From Polynucleobacter sp. Latsch14-2 (GTDB lineage: Bacteria; Pseudomonadota; Gammaproteobacteria; Burkholderiales; Burkholderiaceae): 64,000 nucleotides of DNA. Position 1 is the stretch's first letter. Each line of letters begins with the position of its first letter. This document shows, one piece after another, positions 53,538-62,868 of the stretch. The stretch is taken from NCBI RefSeq assembly GCF_018881925.1, contig NZ_JACVPL010000008.1:1-64000 (forward strand). Direction: 5' to 3'. Below the pieces are notes generated by a model. That model was not told where the DNA came from and did no database searches. It saw only the letters and a list, made by a program, of their open reading frames with translations. The translations under genes were made by a program, and so were the position numbers.

Positions 53538-54383
53538 TTAGTGTTTACCAGCAATTGCGAGAGTTCTTTGCGCTAAAAGAACCACTGGGCGATCAATCAT
53601 GCGACCATCTAACTTAATGGCCCCGCCTTTAGAGGCTTTATCAGCCTCTATAACCTTTTGGGCCCACAAAACCTCTTCTTGGCTAGGCATGAATGCTGTC
53701 CTCACTGGCAATACCTGCTTAGGGTGGATGCAGAGTTTGGCGCCAAAGCCCATGCGCTTGGCGCGCTGGGCATCAGCAGTAATCCGGTCAATATCATCAG
53801 TTGAGGGGGTTACGCCGTCAATAGGTGGGGCAATTTGGGCTAACCTTGAAGCTAGTACGATTTGATAACGCGCAGTTTGTAGTTCGGTTTCCTGGGGGTC
53901 ACAAATCATTCCAAGGTCTGCCTGCAAATCAATATTTCCTAATGCAATGCGCAACACTTGGTTTGAATTAGCCAACTCCTTAAGCTTATCTAAGCCAATC
54001 GCAGTTTCAATCATTGGCACGATAGCCGTGTTTGGAAGAACCTGTGCGGCGCCATTGATTTGATCTAAAGACTCACTCTTAGGGATTAGTAGGCAGGCGA
54101 TATTTAATTCTTTTGCCAGCATTAGGTCAGCCGCATAAAATTTCGTGCCTGGCGCATTTGATCTAAGAACTAATCGTTTTTTTTGCTCGTCAGTAAATTG
54201 AGGCCAAGCGGTGCGAATAGCATCACGAGCGCTTTGTTTTTCTTCCTCTGGAACGGCATCCTCTAAATCTAGAATGACAGCATCTGCGCCACTATCTAAG
54301 GCTTTTGCAAAGCGCTCAGGCCTAGTTCCCGGGACAAATAGGAAGTTACTGCTAAAGCCAAGGGGTGTGTCGATTGGGTTCAT
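53538..54383 (-). CDS. CitE-like CoA-ester lyase (HpcH/HpaI family)
   Basis: A 281-residue TIM-barrel lyase: FLFVPGTRPERFAKALDSGADAVILDLEDAVP at the start, then MIETAIGLDKLKELA (Glu acts with Mg) and IHPKQVLPVRTAF near the end. Family members cleave citramalyl-CoA, malyl-CoA or similar. With the neighbouring MaoC-like hydratase and MmgE/PrpD enzyme it could serve citramalate, itaconate or mesaconate breakdown. No CoA-transferase or ligase gene is seen nearby. Confidence 0.85.
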   Translation of the reverse strand: MNPIDTPLGFSSNFLFVPGTRPERFAKALDSGADAVILDLEDAVPEEEKQSARDAIRTAWPQFTDEQKKRLVLRSNAPGTKFYAADLMLAKELNIACLLIPKSESLDQINGAAQVLPNTAIVPMIETAIGLDKLKELANSNQVLRIALGNIDLQADLGMICDPQETELQTARYQIVLASRLAQIAPPIDGVTPSTDDIDRITADAQRAKRMGFGAKLCIHPKQVLPVRTAFMPSQEEVLWAQKVIEADKASKGGAIKLDGRMIDRPVVLLAQRTLAIAGKH

Positions 54384-54394
54384 GAATGGCGATG

Positions 54395-55798
54395 TTAGAG
54401 TAAATGCGAAGATTCATTGCGCGGTAGTAATAGAGTCATCTTGGACTGTTTGCGGATATTCCACAAGTGATCGATGGCCTTGCTCATTTCTGCTGGGGTG
54501 GCGCCACCACTAAATGCAGCAAGCCGTAAGGCTTTAGCGGTAATTTCAGAGCGGTTCAGGGTATTGCCAGGATCACCCTTGGGCTCATCAACACGGCCAT
54601 CTAAAATTTCCCCGTTGTGCAGATGTACTTTGACCTTGCCAATCCAGCGCTGCGGGTAGGCGCTATCAACCTCGGGATCTAAAGTCATCGTTACACGATC
54701 GCGAAATAAGCAAATGGCATCATCATGAAAGTGCTGATCAAATTCTGTTAACCCAGCAAATTGATAATGAGCTACTAATGCCAAGACTGTGCCCATGGAA
54801 AACTTAGATTGATGAACAGTAGCAGGGTCCGTAACTGGCCCCAAGACGTCAATCGCGCCTTGGTGCACCAAAGTTTCCACTTTTGATATGTCACTGGGCT
54901 TGAGTTTATGTGTCAACAGGACTTGTAGAAGCGCATCTGCCGCTGGATGTGTATGACGACAAGAGGCGTGATATTTAAAGCTAGTCTCGGCAATGGCCCA
55001 GCGAGTGCCAAGACCATCTACTAATTTACTTGGATCTGAGTCGCTCGACATACCCGCAGCCATGCCTTGCTTGCCTTCTAGGATGTGCTGAGCACCAGTA
55101 AATCCAGCTTGCGCAAGATATGCGGACATCAATCCAACAGAAGCAGCATGTGCTGTGTGAAGTTGTTTGGAATCTGCGGCATCGCGCAGAAATTCCCAGA
55201 GGCCAGCTGATTGTGTCCCTGCCGAACCAAATGCATTCAACATTTGTTCGGGATTCAATTTCAGTAGGTGACCAACAGTCGCAGCAGCAGCCAGAGTACC
55301 CGCAGTTCCTGTTGTATGAAATACTTTGTAATGGGAGCGCCCTAAAAACTCCCCAACCCGAATGCCGACTTCGTAGCCGGCTACCGCAGCGGTGAGCATG
55401 TCTTCACCAGAGGCCCCAATTGCTTGGGCGCAAGCCAACGCAGGGGGAAACACTACCGTAGCCGGGTGAAAGACTGAGCCATTATGAACATCATCCTGCT
55501 CCGCAACGTGTGAGGCAGCGGCATTGACCATCGTCGCAAGAAATGGACTAGAGCTATTGCGTGATATGAGTACCTCTGATGGGCCTAGATGCGTGCTATC
55601 AAAGCCCCCCATCTTTTGGGCGAATTGTGCAATGGTCTCAACAGGGCGCGAGCCCTTGCCTGCGATGGCAGAGCCAAACCAGTCAACCAGCAGGTCTTCA
55701 GCACGAGCAATCACCTCATTCGGAATGTCTTGTATCTTGAGATGAGCTGCAAAGCTAGCTAATTCTTTTGATAAGTGGGGTATCGACATAATGGACAT
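54395..55798 (-). CDS. MmgE/PrpD family enzyme
   Basis: A 467-residue MmgE/PrpD-fold protein. Conserved segments are LLVDWFGSAIAGKGSRPVET (about 33-52), AAASHVAEQDDVHNGSVFHP (about 105-120), VGIRVGEFLGRSHYKVFHTT and SFKYHASCRHTHPAADAL with the conserved Cys/His. Members are 2-methylcitrate dehydratases and cis-aconitate decarboxylases. Which one this is cannot be told from the sequence. It sits 11 bases from the lyase and 9 from the hydratase gene, suggesting one operon. Confidence 0.88.
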   Translation of the reverse strand: MSIMSIPHLSKELASFAAHLKIQDIPNEVIARAEDLLVDWFGSAIAGKGSRPVETIAQFAQKMGGFDSTHLGPSEVLISRNSSSPFLATMVNAAASHVAEQDDVHNGSVFHPATVVFPPALACAQAIGASGEDMLTAAVAGYEVGIRVGEFLGRSHYKVFHTTGTAGTLAAAATVGHLLKLNPEQMLNAFGSAGTQSAGLWEFLRDAADSKQLHTAHAASVGLMSAYLAQAGFTGAQHILEGKQGMAAGMSSDSDPSKLVDGLGTRWAIAETSFKYHASCRHTHPAADALLQVLLTHKLKPSDISKVETLVHQGAIDVLGPVTDPATVHQSKFSMGTVLALVAHYQFAGLTEFDQHFHDDAICLFRDRVTMTLDPEVDSAYPQRWIGKVKVHLHNGEILDGRVDEPKGDPGNTLNRSEITAKALRLAAFSGGATPAEMSKAIDHLWNIRKQSKMTLLLPRNESSHLL

Positions 55799-55807
55799 CT
55801 ACTCTGG

Positions 55808-56692
55808 TTAGGCTAATACTGCTATTGCTTGCATTGTGAGCCAGCCCTCGTGATCTTCCGCCCAGATCGAGATTGTTTTACCACTTGGATCTTTTTCCAA
55901 ATCAGGCTTAGCGCTTACTTTGAAGATATTGATATCAAAAGTGGGGCGGATGGCGCGGAATTCAAAACGCTTGAGCTTGCAGTTGGGAATGCTTTGGCGA
56001 ACGAGGTCAACCAATAAGGTGGCAATCAGTGGGCCATGAACAATTAATCCAGGGTAGCCTTCCACTTCAGTCACATATTTACGATCGTAGTGAATGCGAT
56101 GGCCATTGAAGGTAAGTGCCGAGTAGCGGAATAAAAAAACATCATCTGGCGTAATAGTTTTAGACCATTTGGCATCACTTGGTGCCGGTATTGGTGCAAC
56201 TGGCTTATCCTCAGGTCCGGGGGCGTCCCGATAAACAATGTCATGCTCTTCGACGAGTGCTAAACCATTTTGGTTAGATATCTCATGGCTGACTACAACA
56301 AAAATCAAATCTCCTGTGCGGCCAGCTTTATGAGTAACGGATTGAATTTTGGAAACACGTTTAATCTCATCTCCAACGGAGAGTGGCGCAAGCCATTGCA
56401 CGCGACTACCAGCCCACATGCGACGGGGCAAAGGAACCGGAGGTAAAAAGCCGCCACGTTTAGGGTGGCCATCAGGACCAATTTCAGATTGGCGTGCATG
56501 CGGTAAAAAATAAAGCCAATGCCACAGTTCGGGCAGGAAACTGCCTTTGCTGGGATCAGGATCTGGCCGATCTAAAGTGGCTGCTAGCGCCTTGATTGGT
56601 GCTGCTGTAACAGTGTCTTCAAGAGACTCTGTTTTGCCGAGCCAATCTTGGAGGTGGGTGATGGTTTGGGCTTCGATTCGCATAACTTCCAT
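55808..56692 (-). CDS. MaoC-like / FAS1-like hydratase
   Basis: A 294-residue double hot-dog protein of the mesaconyl-C4-CoA/3-methylfumaryl-CoA hydratase type. Markers are FLPPVPLPRRMWAGSRVQWL (about 90-109), FLFRYSALTFNGHRIHYDRK (about 190-209) and EGYPGLIVHGPLIATLLVDL with catalytic His. It hydrates unsaturated C5 acyl-CoAs. It heads the likely operon with the MmgE/PrpD and CitE-like genes. Confidence 0.85.
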   Translation of the reverse strand: MEVMRIEAQTITHLQDWLGKTESLEDTVTAAPIKALAATLDRPDPDPSKGSFLPELWHWLYFLPHARQSEIGPDGHPKRGGFLPPVPLPRRMWAGSRVQWLAPLSVGDEIKRVSKIQSVTHKAGRTGDLIFVVVSHEISNQNGLALVEEHDIVYRDAPGPEDKPVAPIPAPSDAKWSKTITPDDVFLFRYSALTFNGHRIHYDRKYVTEVEGYPGLIVHGPLIATLLVDLVRQSIPNCKLKRFEFRAIRPTFDINIFKVSAKPDLEKDPSGKTISIWAEDHEGWLTMQAIAVLA

Positions 56693-56711
56693 TATGCCAA
56701 GCTTGAACTGC

Positions 56712-58112
56712 CTAGGTTCCGATCAGTGTTGAGCTGAGATACGCCAAGAGTCCAGCTAAAGCAGATCCTATTAAGACTGTGATCACCCCTTTTTGGTACT
56801 TGAAGAGAGCAAGTGCCGCCAATAAGCAAATCACCATAGAGATCCAGGAGATTGAACCTCCTAAGCCATGCGGAAGAAATACGTGATACGCAAAAAATAG
56901 GCCGAGATTGGCGATCACGCCAACAACTGCAGCCGTAATTGCAGTGAGGGGGGCGGTAAAACTGAGTTTGCCGTGAGTGGACTCAATAAAAGGGCCGCCA
57001 ACCAGAATAAAAAAGAAGGATGGAATAAAGGTAAACCACGTGGCTACACATGCGCCAACCACACCAAACCAAAATGGATTGCTGTGACCAATTAAATGTT
57101 GAATGTGGCCAGCGAGATAGCCGACATAAGCCACGATCATGATCAGGGGGCCTGGAGTCGTTTCCCCCAAGGCAAGGCCATCCATCATCTGCCCTGCACT
57201 GAGCCATTGAAATTGATCAACCGCCCCTTGGTAAACGTAAGGTAGCACTGCGTATGCGCCGCCAAAGGTTAAAAAGGCTGCCTTTGTAAAGAACCAAGCG
57301 ATTTGTGGATAGAGTGTTTTCCATCCAAAAAAGGTAGCGAGAGCTGTAATGGGAATCAGCCAGAAGACTGCGGCGACGACAGAATGCTGAATTGTTTTTT
57401 GAATGCTAAATTGTGCGTGCTCGGGTGTGGGTGTGTGGTCATCAATGATCGCCGGAAGATGTTGAGCGGCCCCATTTGAGCCGTGCCCCATTTTTTGTTG
57501 AAAATATTCTGGATATTTCTTGCCACCCCAAACACCAAGCAAAGCGGCGATGATAACAATGATAGGAAAAGCTAAATTCAAAATAAAGATTGCTAAAAAT
57601 GACGCTAATGCAATCCATTGCAAAGCTTGGTTGTGAATGGTGCGCTTACCAATGCGAACAGCGGCATGCACAACAATGGCGGTTACAGCAGGCTTGATGC
57701 CAAAAAAGATTGCTGAGATCCAAGGAATTTGACCGAAAGTGAGATACACCCATGACAGGCCAATCAAAATAAATAGTGATGGCAGGATAAATAGTGTGCC
57801 GGCTAAAATCCCGCCCCAACTACGGTGCATTAACCAGCCAATATAGGTCACTAATTGCTGGGCTTCGGGTCCCGGTAGCAGCATGCAGTAGTTCAGGGCA
57901 TGCAAAAAGCGCCGCTCAGAAATCCAGCGGCGCTTCTCGACTAATTCTTGATGCAGGACGGCAATTTGTCCTGCGGGGCCGCCAAAACTAATGAATCCTA
58001 ATTTTGCCCAGAACTTTAAAGCTTCTGTCAGGCGAACTTGATTTGGTTTGGCCGACGCCTGACGCAAGTTATTCGCCCATGCCAACCGCAACTTGGCTAA
58101 AGCCATTGTCAA
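56712..58112 (-). CDS. chrA: ChrA-family chromate transporter (two-domain)
   Basis: A 466-residue membrane protein with two CHR domains: [20 protein letters not shown] then [20 protein letters not shown] in the first, and [20 protein letters not shown] then [20 protein letters not shown] in the second. It exports chromate or a related oxyanion. The upstream in-frame ATGs at 58112 and 58106 lie inside fabI by up to 43 bases; a TTG at 58067 just after the fabI stop is an alternative start. No ChrB or other chromate gene is near. Confidence 0.9.
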   Translation of the reverse strand: MTMALAKLRLAWANNLRQASAKPNQVRLTEALKFWAKLGFISFGGPAGQIAVLHQELVEKRRWISERRFLHALNYCMLLPGPEAQQLVTYIGWLMHRSWGGILAGTLFILPSLFILIGLSWVYLTFGQIPWISAIFFGIKPAVTAIVVHAAVRIGKRTIHNQALQWIALASFLAIFILNLAFPIIVIIAALLGVWGGKKYPEYFQQKMGHGSNGAAQHLPAIIDDHTPTPEHAQFSIQKTIQHSVVAAVFWLIPITALATFFGWKTLYPQIAWFFTKAAFLTFGGAYAVLPYVYQGAVDQFQWLSAGQMMDGLALGETTPGPLIMIVAYVGYLAGHIQHLIGHSNPFWFGVVGACVATWFTFIPSFFFILVGGPFIESTHGKLSFTAPLTAITAAVVGVIANLGLFFAYHVFLPHGLGGSISWISMVICLLAALALFKYQKGVITVLIGSALAGLLAYLSSTLIGT

Positions 58113-58851
58113 CGTAAATAATTTCAGCGGTGATTGCGCTAGCTAGATCTGAAAGTAGGAATGAAGCTGCGTTACCCACCTCCTCGATCGTAACGTTACG
58201 ACGCAATGGTGCAGTATTTTCGAAGCCACTTAAGAGCTTACTAAAGTCTTTAATGCCTGAAGCGGCTAAGGTCTTGATCGGTCCTGCAGAAATGCCATTA
58301 ACCCGAATCCCCTTGGGCCCTAATGAGGTGGCGAGATAGCGCACAGAAGCTTCTAGTGAGGCTTTTGCAAGACCCATGGTGTTGTAGTGGGGCACCGTCC
58401 GCATGGCTCCAAGGTAGGTCAATGTTAATAAGGATGAGTTCTCCCTTAGCATTGGGAGGGCTGCCTTAGCCATTGCTGGGAAGCTATATGCTGAAATGTC
58501 GTGGGCGATGCGATATGCCTCGCGACTCAATCCGTCTAGGAAATCTCCCGCAATTGCCTCTCGTGGGGCAAAACCAATCGCATGGACTAGGCCATCCAGT
58601 TGCGGCCATATTTTGGCTAAATCCGTAAATACAGCCTCAATTTGCTCGTCACTACCGACATCACAGTCAAAAATGAGCTCGGAATTGAATTCCTTGGCGA
58701 AATCGGTGGTGCGCTCTTTAAAGCGTTCGCCCACGTAGGTAAAGGCTAATTCAGCCCCCTCACGATGGCAGGCTTTGGCTATGCCATACGCAATAGAGCG
58801 ATTAGAAAGAAGGCCGGTAATCAGAATTTTTTTGCCGGAGAGAAAGCCCAT
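58069..58851 (-). CDS. fabI: Enoyl-ACP reductase FabI
   Basis: A 260-residue short-chain dehydrogenase-type enzyme that reduces enoyl-ACP to acyl-ACP, the last step of fatty-acid elongation, using NADH. The modified nucleotide motif [14 protein letters not shown] is at 13-26. The catalytic Tyr and Lys lie in [15 protein letters not shown] (Tyr and Lys six residues apart), and FAPREAI near 95 is typical. It is the target of triclosan-type inhibitors in other species. ChrA is encoded just after it. Confidence 0.95.
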   Translation of the reverse strand: MGFLSGKKILITGLLSNRSIAYGIAKACHREGAELAFTYVGERFKERTTDFAKEFNSELIFDCDVGSDEQIEAVFTDLAKIWPQLDGLVHAIGFAPREAIAGDFLDGLSREAYRIAHDISAYSFPAMAKAALPMLRENSSLLTLTYLGAMRTVPHYNTMGLAKASLEASVRYLATSLGPKGIRVNGISAGPIKTLAASGIKDFSKLLSGFENTAPLRRNVTIEEVGNAASFLLSDLASAITAEIIYVDNGFSQVAVGMGE

Positions 58852-58877
58852 GATGTGTCCTTTGCTTCAAATGTGGT

Positions 58878-60770
58878 TTGCTATCTACAATTGTTGCATA
58901 TATGTTCATTCCCACCCCCTTCCGCCAAATCGCCCATTTTTTATTGCTAGCCCTGCTGGCTGGGGCTGGACTCAATACTGCACAGGCTGCACAGGGGATT
59001 TCTCAGTACGGTAAACCTAAATATCCCGACGGTTTTAGCCACTTCGACTATGTAAATCCTACGGCCCCGAGGGGTGGAACCCTTACTTTGCCCAATCCGG
59101 GACAAAGAACGAGCTTCGATAAATTTAACCCGTATACCCTGCGAGGCATTACAGCCCCGGGGATTGAGTTGATGTTTGAGTCTCTTGCTGAAGGCAGTGC
59201 CGATGAGGTTTCCAGTATTTATGGTTTGCTTGCTGAAGATATTCAGGTGGCGTCTGATCACAAGTCAGTCATTTTTCGGATTCGTGAGGGCGCGAAATTT
59301 TCCGATGGAACACCAGTTCTTGCGGCTGATGTTAAATATAGTTTTGATGTCCTGATGAGTGGCCAGGCACATCCCCGTTACAAAACCACTTTTGGCGATA
59401 TCAAACAAGCTGTGGTCTTATCTGCTCGCGAGGTTCGTTTTGATTTTAAAAATACCAATACCGAGCTTCCTATTTTGGCTGGAACCTTGCCCATCTTTTC
59501 TCGCAACTGGGGTAAGAAGCCAGATGGTTCAATGACTCCGTTTAACCAGATGGCTTTCGAAACACCAATTGGTAGCGGCCCGTATTTAATTGAATCATTT
59601 AAAGCTGGTAAGTCCATCACCTTTAAAAGAAACCCGAATTACTGGGCTGATCATTTGGGCAAACCTTTAAATGTGCGTGTGGGTTTTTATAACTTTGATC
59701 GCGTACTTTATAAGCTGTATAGCGATGACGCAGTTCGTCTTGAGGCATTTAAGGCTGGTGAGTTTGATGCCTTGGTTGAGTATCGCGCCAAAATATGGGC
59801 TAAAGGTTATGTAGGTACAAAGTTCAATGACGGTACCTTGCTAAAGAAAGCGTTCCTGAATCACAATGGTGCTGGAATGCAAGGTTTTGCTATGAATCTG
59901 CGTCGCCCAATTTTTCGGGATCCGCGCGTACGACAAGCGTTGGGTTATGCACTCGATTTTGAGTGGCTAAATCGCCAAATCTTTTTTGACCAATATGGTC
60001 GCATTAATAGTTATTTTACAAATAGTGATTTAGGTGCAAACTTTGATGGACCTCGTAAGCCTACTGAAGCAGAGTTGAAATTATTAAGACCATTAAAGGC
60101 TAAATATCCTCAATGGGTGCCTGATGCAGTTTTTGATCCGATGCCGCCAGCGCCGTCTACTGCAACTCCAAGTAGTTTGCGTCAAAACTTACGCAAGGCG
60201 AGGGCTCTACTTGCGCAAGCGGGGTGGCAGTACCACGATGGGGCCTTGAGAAATATGAATGGTGAGGCATTCCGCTTCGAAATGGTTGAGGACGGACCAT
60301 TTTTTTTAAGAGTCATTTCTGCTTACATTCGCAATCTAGAAAAGTTAGGAATTCAGGTGGATGTTAGAACAAGTGATTTCGCGCTCCATCAGAAGCGTAT
60401 GAATGAATATGATTTTGATATGACTACCATCCGCTTCCCAGACTCTCAAAATCCTGGCAATGAGTTATATGATCGCTTTGGCAGTCAAGCTGCTAAGGAG
60501 AAGGGGTCTGATAATGTCATTGGCATTCAGTCTCCGGTAGTTGATGCTTTAGTTGATGAGATAACAAAAGCAAAAAATCGCGAGGAATTGCGGGCAGCTA
60601 CAAGGTCTTTGGATCGAGTCTTGTGGAATAGTTATTTTGTTGTGCCGCAGTGGTACAACCCAACACATCGCGTTGCTTATCGTAAAGAGATGCGCTATCC
60701 CGAGCCGCCGATGTATTACTCAGCAGAGCCGTGGATTATGCAAAATTGGTGGAAAGAGGAGTCTCAATAA
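58878..60770 (+). CDS. yejA: YejA-type ABC transporter substrate-binding protein
   Basis: A 630-residue extracytoplasmic binding protein (SBP_bac_5 family). A signal sequence is present (about 8-38, ending NTAQAAQG) and the binding fold starts ISQYGKPKYPDGFSHFDYVN, typical for YejA. VIFRIREGAKFSDGTPVLAADV and the C-terminal YNPTHRVAYRKEMRYPEPP are also YejA-like. In E. coli Yej imports microcin C and oligopeptides. The stop overlaps the yejB start (TAATG). ATG 58878 may be replaced by the ATG at 58902, which still leaves a leader. Confidence 0.93.
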   Translation: MLSTIVAYMFIPTPFRQIAHFLLLALLAGAGLNTAQAAQGISQYGKPKYPDGFSHFDYVNPTAPRGGTLTLPNPGQRTSFDKFNPYTLRGITAPGIELMFESLAEGSADEVSSIYGLLAEDIQVASDHKSVIFRIREGAKFSDGTPVLAADVKYSFDVLMSGQAHPRYKTTFGDIKQAVVLSAREVRFDFKNTNTELPILAGTLPIFSRNWGKKPDGSMTPFNQMAFETPIGSGPYLIESFKAGKSITFKRNPNYWADHLGKPLNVRVGFYNFDRVLYKLYSDDAVRLEAFKAGEFDALVEYRAKIWAKGYVGTKFNDGTLLKKAFLNHNGAGMQGFAMNLRRPIFRDPRVRQALGYALDFEWLNRQIFFDQYGRINSYFTNSDLGANFDGPRKPTEAELKLLRPLKAKYPQWVPDAVFDPMPPAPSTATPSSLRQNLRKARALLAQAGWQYHDGALRNMNGEAFRFEMVEDGPFFLRVISAYIRNLEKLGIQVDVRTSDFALHQKRMNEYDFDMTTIRFPDSQNPGNELYDRFGSQAAKEKGSDNVIGIQSPVVDALVDEITKAKNREELRAATRSLDRVLWNSYFVVPQWYNPTHRVAYRKEMRYPEPPMYYSAEPWIMQNWWKEESQ

Positions 60771-61846
60771 TGCAAGGTCAAATGCGCTCTTACATCTTTA
60801 AGCGTTTGCTCTTAATGATTCCGACTTTGCTGGGTGTTTTAACACTGACTTTTGCCGTAGTGCAATTTGTGCCGGGTGGACCGGTGGAGCAGATGGTGCT
60901 TGAGTTAAAAGGCAAAGGAAATGCCTCAGTAGGAGGTACAGAGTCTTCTGGTGCTGGGGCGACGTATCGAGGACGGCAGGGGGTCGATGCACAACGCTTA
61001 GAGGAAGTTAAGGCGCTCTATGGCTTTGATAAGCCACCACTAGAGCGTTATTTCATGATGCTTGGGCGCTTTGCGACTTTCGATTTAGGTCAAAGTTATT
61101 ACCAGCATGAAAGCGTATGGCATTTGGTGGTTTCTAAACTGCCAGTCTCGATCAGTATTGGCCTGTGGACCTTTTTTATTACATATTTAGTCTCTATACC
61201 GCTGGGAATCGCTAAGGCAGTGCGTGATGGTACTCGTTTCGACGCTGTAACGAGTAGCATGATTCTGGTGGGTTATGCCATCCCTGGCTTTGTCTTGGGC
61301 GTCCTGCTATTGGTGTTATTTGGGGGCGGTAGCTTCTTGCAAATTTTTCCTTTACGAGGACTTACTTCCGATAACTGGAGTGATCTCAGTTTGATGGGTA
61401 AGGTGATGGATTACTTATGGCACTTGGTTTTACCTATTACCGCATCTGTACTAGGTAGTTTTGCAGTCGTGACTATGCTCACAAAAAACTCTTTTTTGGA
61501 AGAGATTCGGAAGCAATATGTGTTAACCGCTAGGGCAAAAGGATTAACTGAGAAACAAGTACTTTGGAAACATGTATTCCGTAATGCGCTTTTACCTTTG
61601 GTTACTGGATTTCCATCGGCATTCATTGGCGCTTTTTTTACCGGTTCACTTTTGATTGAAACCCTATTTTCCTTAGATGGCTTGGGTTTGCTTTCTTATG
61701 AGTCAGTCATGCGTCGCGATTATCCAGTGGTGTTCGGTACTTTATATTTATTTACTTTAATTGGCCTATTCACGAAGTTAATTTCCGATCTTTGCTATGT
61801 TTATGTTGACCCCCGTATTCAGTTTGGTGCTGGGGGCGGTTCATGA
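60770..61846 (+). CDS. yejB: YejB-type ABC transporter permease
   Basis: A 358-residue permease with about six membrane helices. The start RSYIFKRLLLMIPTLLGVLT and the signature VVQFVPGGPVEQ identify the DppB/YejB class. The EAA loop, ARAKGLTEKQVLWKHVFRNA, couples to the ATPase. The ATG at 60770 overlaps the yejA stop; longer reading frames upstream are inside yejA. It overlaps yejE by four bases. Confidence 0.93.
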   Translation: MQGQMRSYIFKRLLLMIPTLLGVLTLTFAVVQFVPGGPVEQMVLELKGKGNASVGGTESSGAGATYRGRQGVDAQRLEEVKALYGFDKPPLERYFMMLGRFATFDLGQSYYQHESVWHLVVSKLPVSISIGLWTFFITYLVSIPLGIAKAVRDGTRFDAVTSSMILVGYAIPGFVLGVLLLVLFGGGSFLQIFPLRGLTSDNWSDLSLMGKVMDYLWHLVLPITASVLGSFAVVTMLTKNSFLEEIRKQYVLTARAKGLTEKQVLWKHVFRNALLPLVTGFPSAFIGAFFTGSLLIETLFSLDGLGLLSYESVMRRDYPVVFGTLYLFTLIGLFTKLISDLCYVYVDPRIQFGAGGGS

Positions 61847-62868
61847 GTCGTTGGCAACGTTTTCAATCGAGTCGGACTGGCTATCTAAGTTTATGGATCT
61901 TCATGACTTTATTTGGCTTAAGTATGTGCGCCGAATTGATTGCGAATGACAAGCCTTGGATTGTTCGGTACGAAGGCCATTTTTATTTCCCTATTATTCA
62001 CAATCAAGCGGAAACCGTTTTTGGTGGAGACTTCGCGACCCCTACAGATTTTTTGGATCCCGATATCCGTCGCAACCTAACGAGTAATGGTAATTGGGCA
62101 ATTTATCCCCCTATTGAATATAGCTACGAAACACTAAATTACTTTTCTCAAGTTCCCAATCCTGCGCCGCCATCTTGGGACAACTGGCTTGGTACCGATG
62201 ATCGAGGGCGTGATGTTTTGGCGCGTTTGATTTACGGATTCCGTTTGTCTATCTTGTTTGGCCTGGCCCTGACTATTGTCGGCGTGAGTGTCGGCATTAT
62301 TACTGGCTCATTGATGGGCTTCTTTGGCGGTAAGTTTGACCTGATATCGCAACGCTTGATTGAGATTTGGGCTGCTATGCCGGAGCTTTACCTCTTAATT
62401 ATTTTTGCCTCCATCTTCAACCCTAGTATCTGGCTTTTAATTATTTTGCTGGCTGCTTTTGGGTGGATGGGTTTATCGGACTATGTTCGCGCTGAGTTTT
62501 TCCGTAATCGTGCCTTGGAGTATGTTCGAGCAGCCAGAGCGCTGGGCTTGACCAATGTGCAAATTATGCGTCGGCACATTCTGCCAAATAGCTTGACACC
62601 AGTGATTACCTTTTTACCTTTCCGCATGAGCGCAGCAATTCTTTCTTTGACGAGCTTGGATTTTTTGGGTCTTGGTGTGCCACCGGGAACGCCAAGCCTC
62701 GGGGAGTTGCTTTCACAGGGCAAGGGCAATTTAGATGCCTGGTGGATTTCGTTATCGACCTTTGTGGTGTTGGTTAGCACTTTGCTATTACTGACTTTTA
62801 TGGGCGAAGCTTTGCGTGATGCGTTCGATTCTCGTAAATCAGGCCTGATGAGTGGGGGGCGCTCATGA
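61843..62868 (+). CDS. yejE: YejE-type ABC transporter permease
   Basis: A 341-residue DppC/YejE-like permease with an N-terminal helix, a long periplasmic loop (about 35-110) and the transport core. NWLGTDDRGRDVLARLIYGF is the class signature and AARALGLTNVQIMRRHILPN the EAA loop. It pairs with YejB to form the channel. The stop overlaps the yejF start by four bases. Confidence 0.94.
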   Translation: MSRWQRFQSSRTGYLSLWIFMTLFGLSMCAELIANDKPWIVRYEGHFYFPIIHNQAETVFGGDFATPTDFLDPDIRRNLTSNGNWAIYPPIEYSYETLNYFSQVPNPAPPSWDNWLGTDDRGRDVLARLIYGFRLSILFGLALTIVGVSVGIITGSLMGFFGGKFDLISQRLIEIWAAMPELYLLIIFASIFNPSIWLLIILLAAFGWMGLSDYVRAEFFRNRALEYVRAARALGLTNVQIMRRHILPNSLTPVITFLPFRMSAAILSLTSLDFLGLGVPPGTPSLGELLSQGKGNLDAWWISLSTFVVLVSTLLLLTFMGEALRDAFDSRKSGLMSGGRS

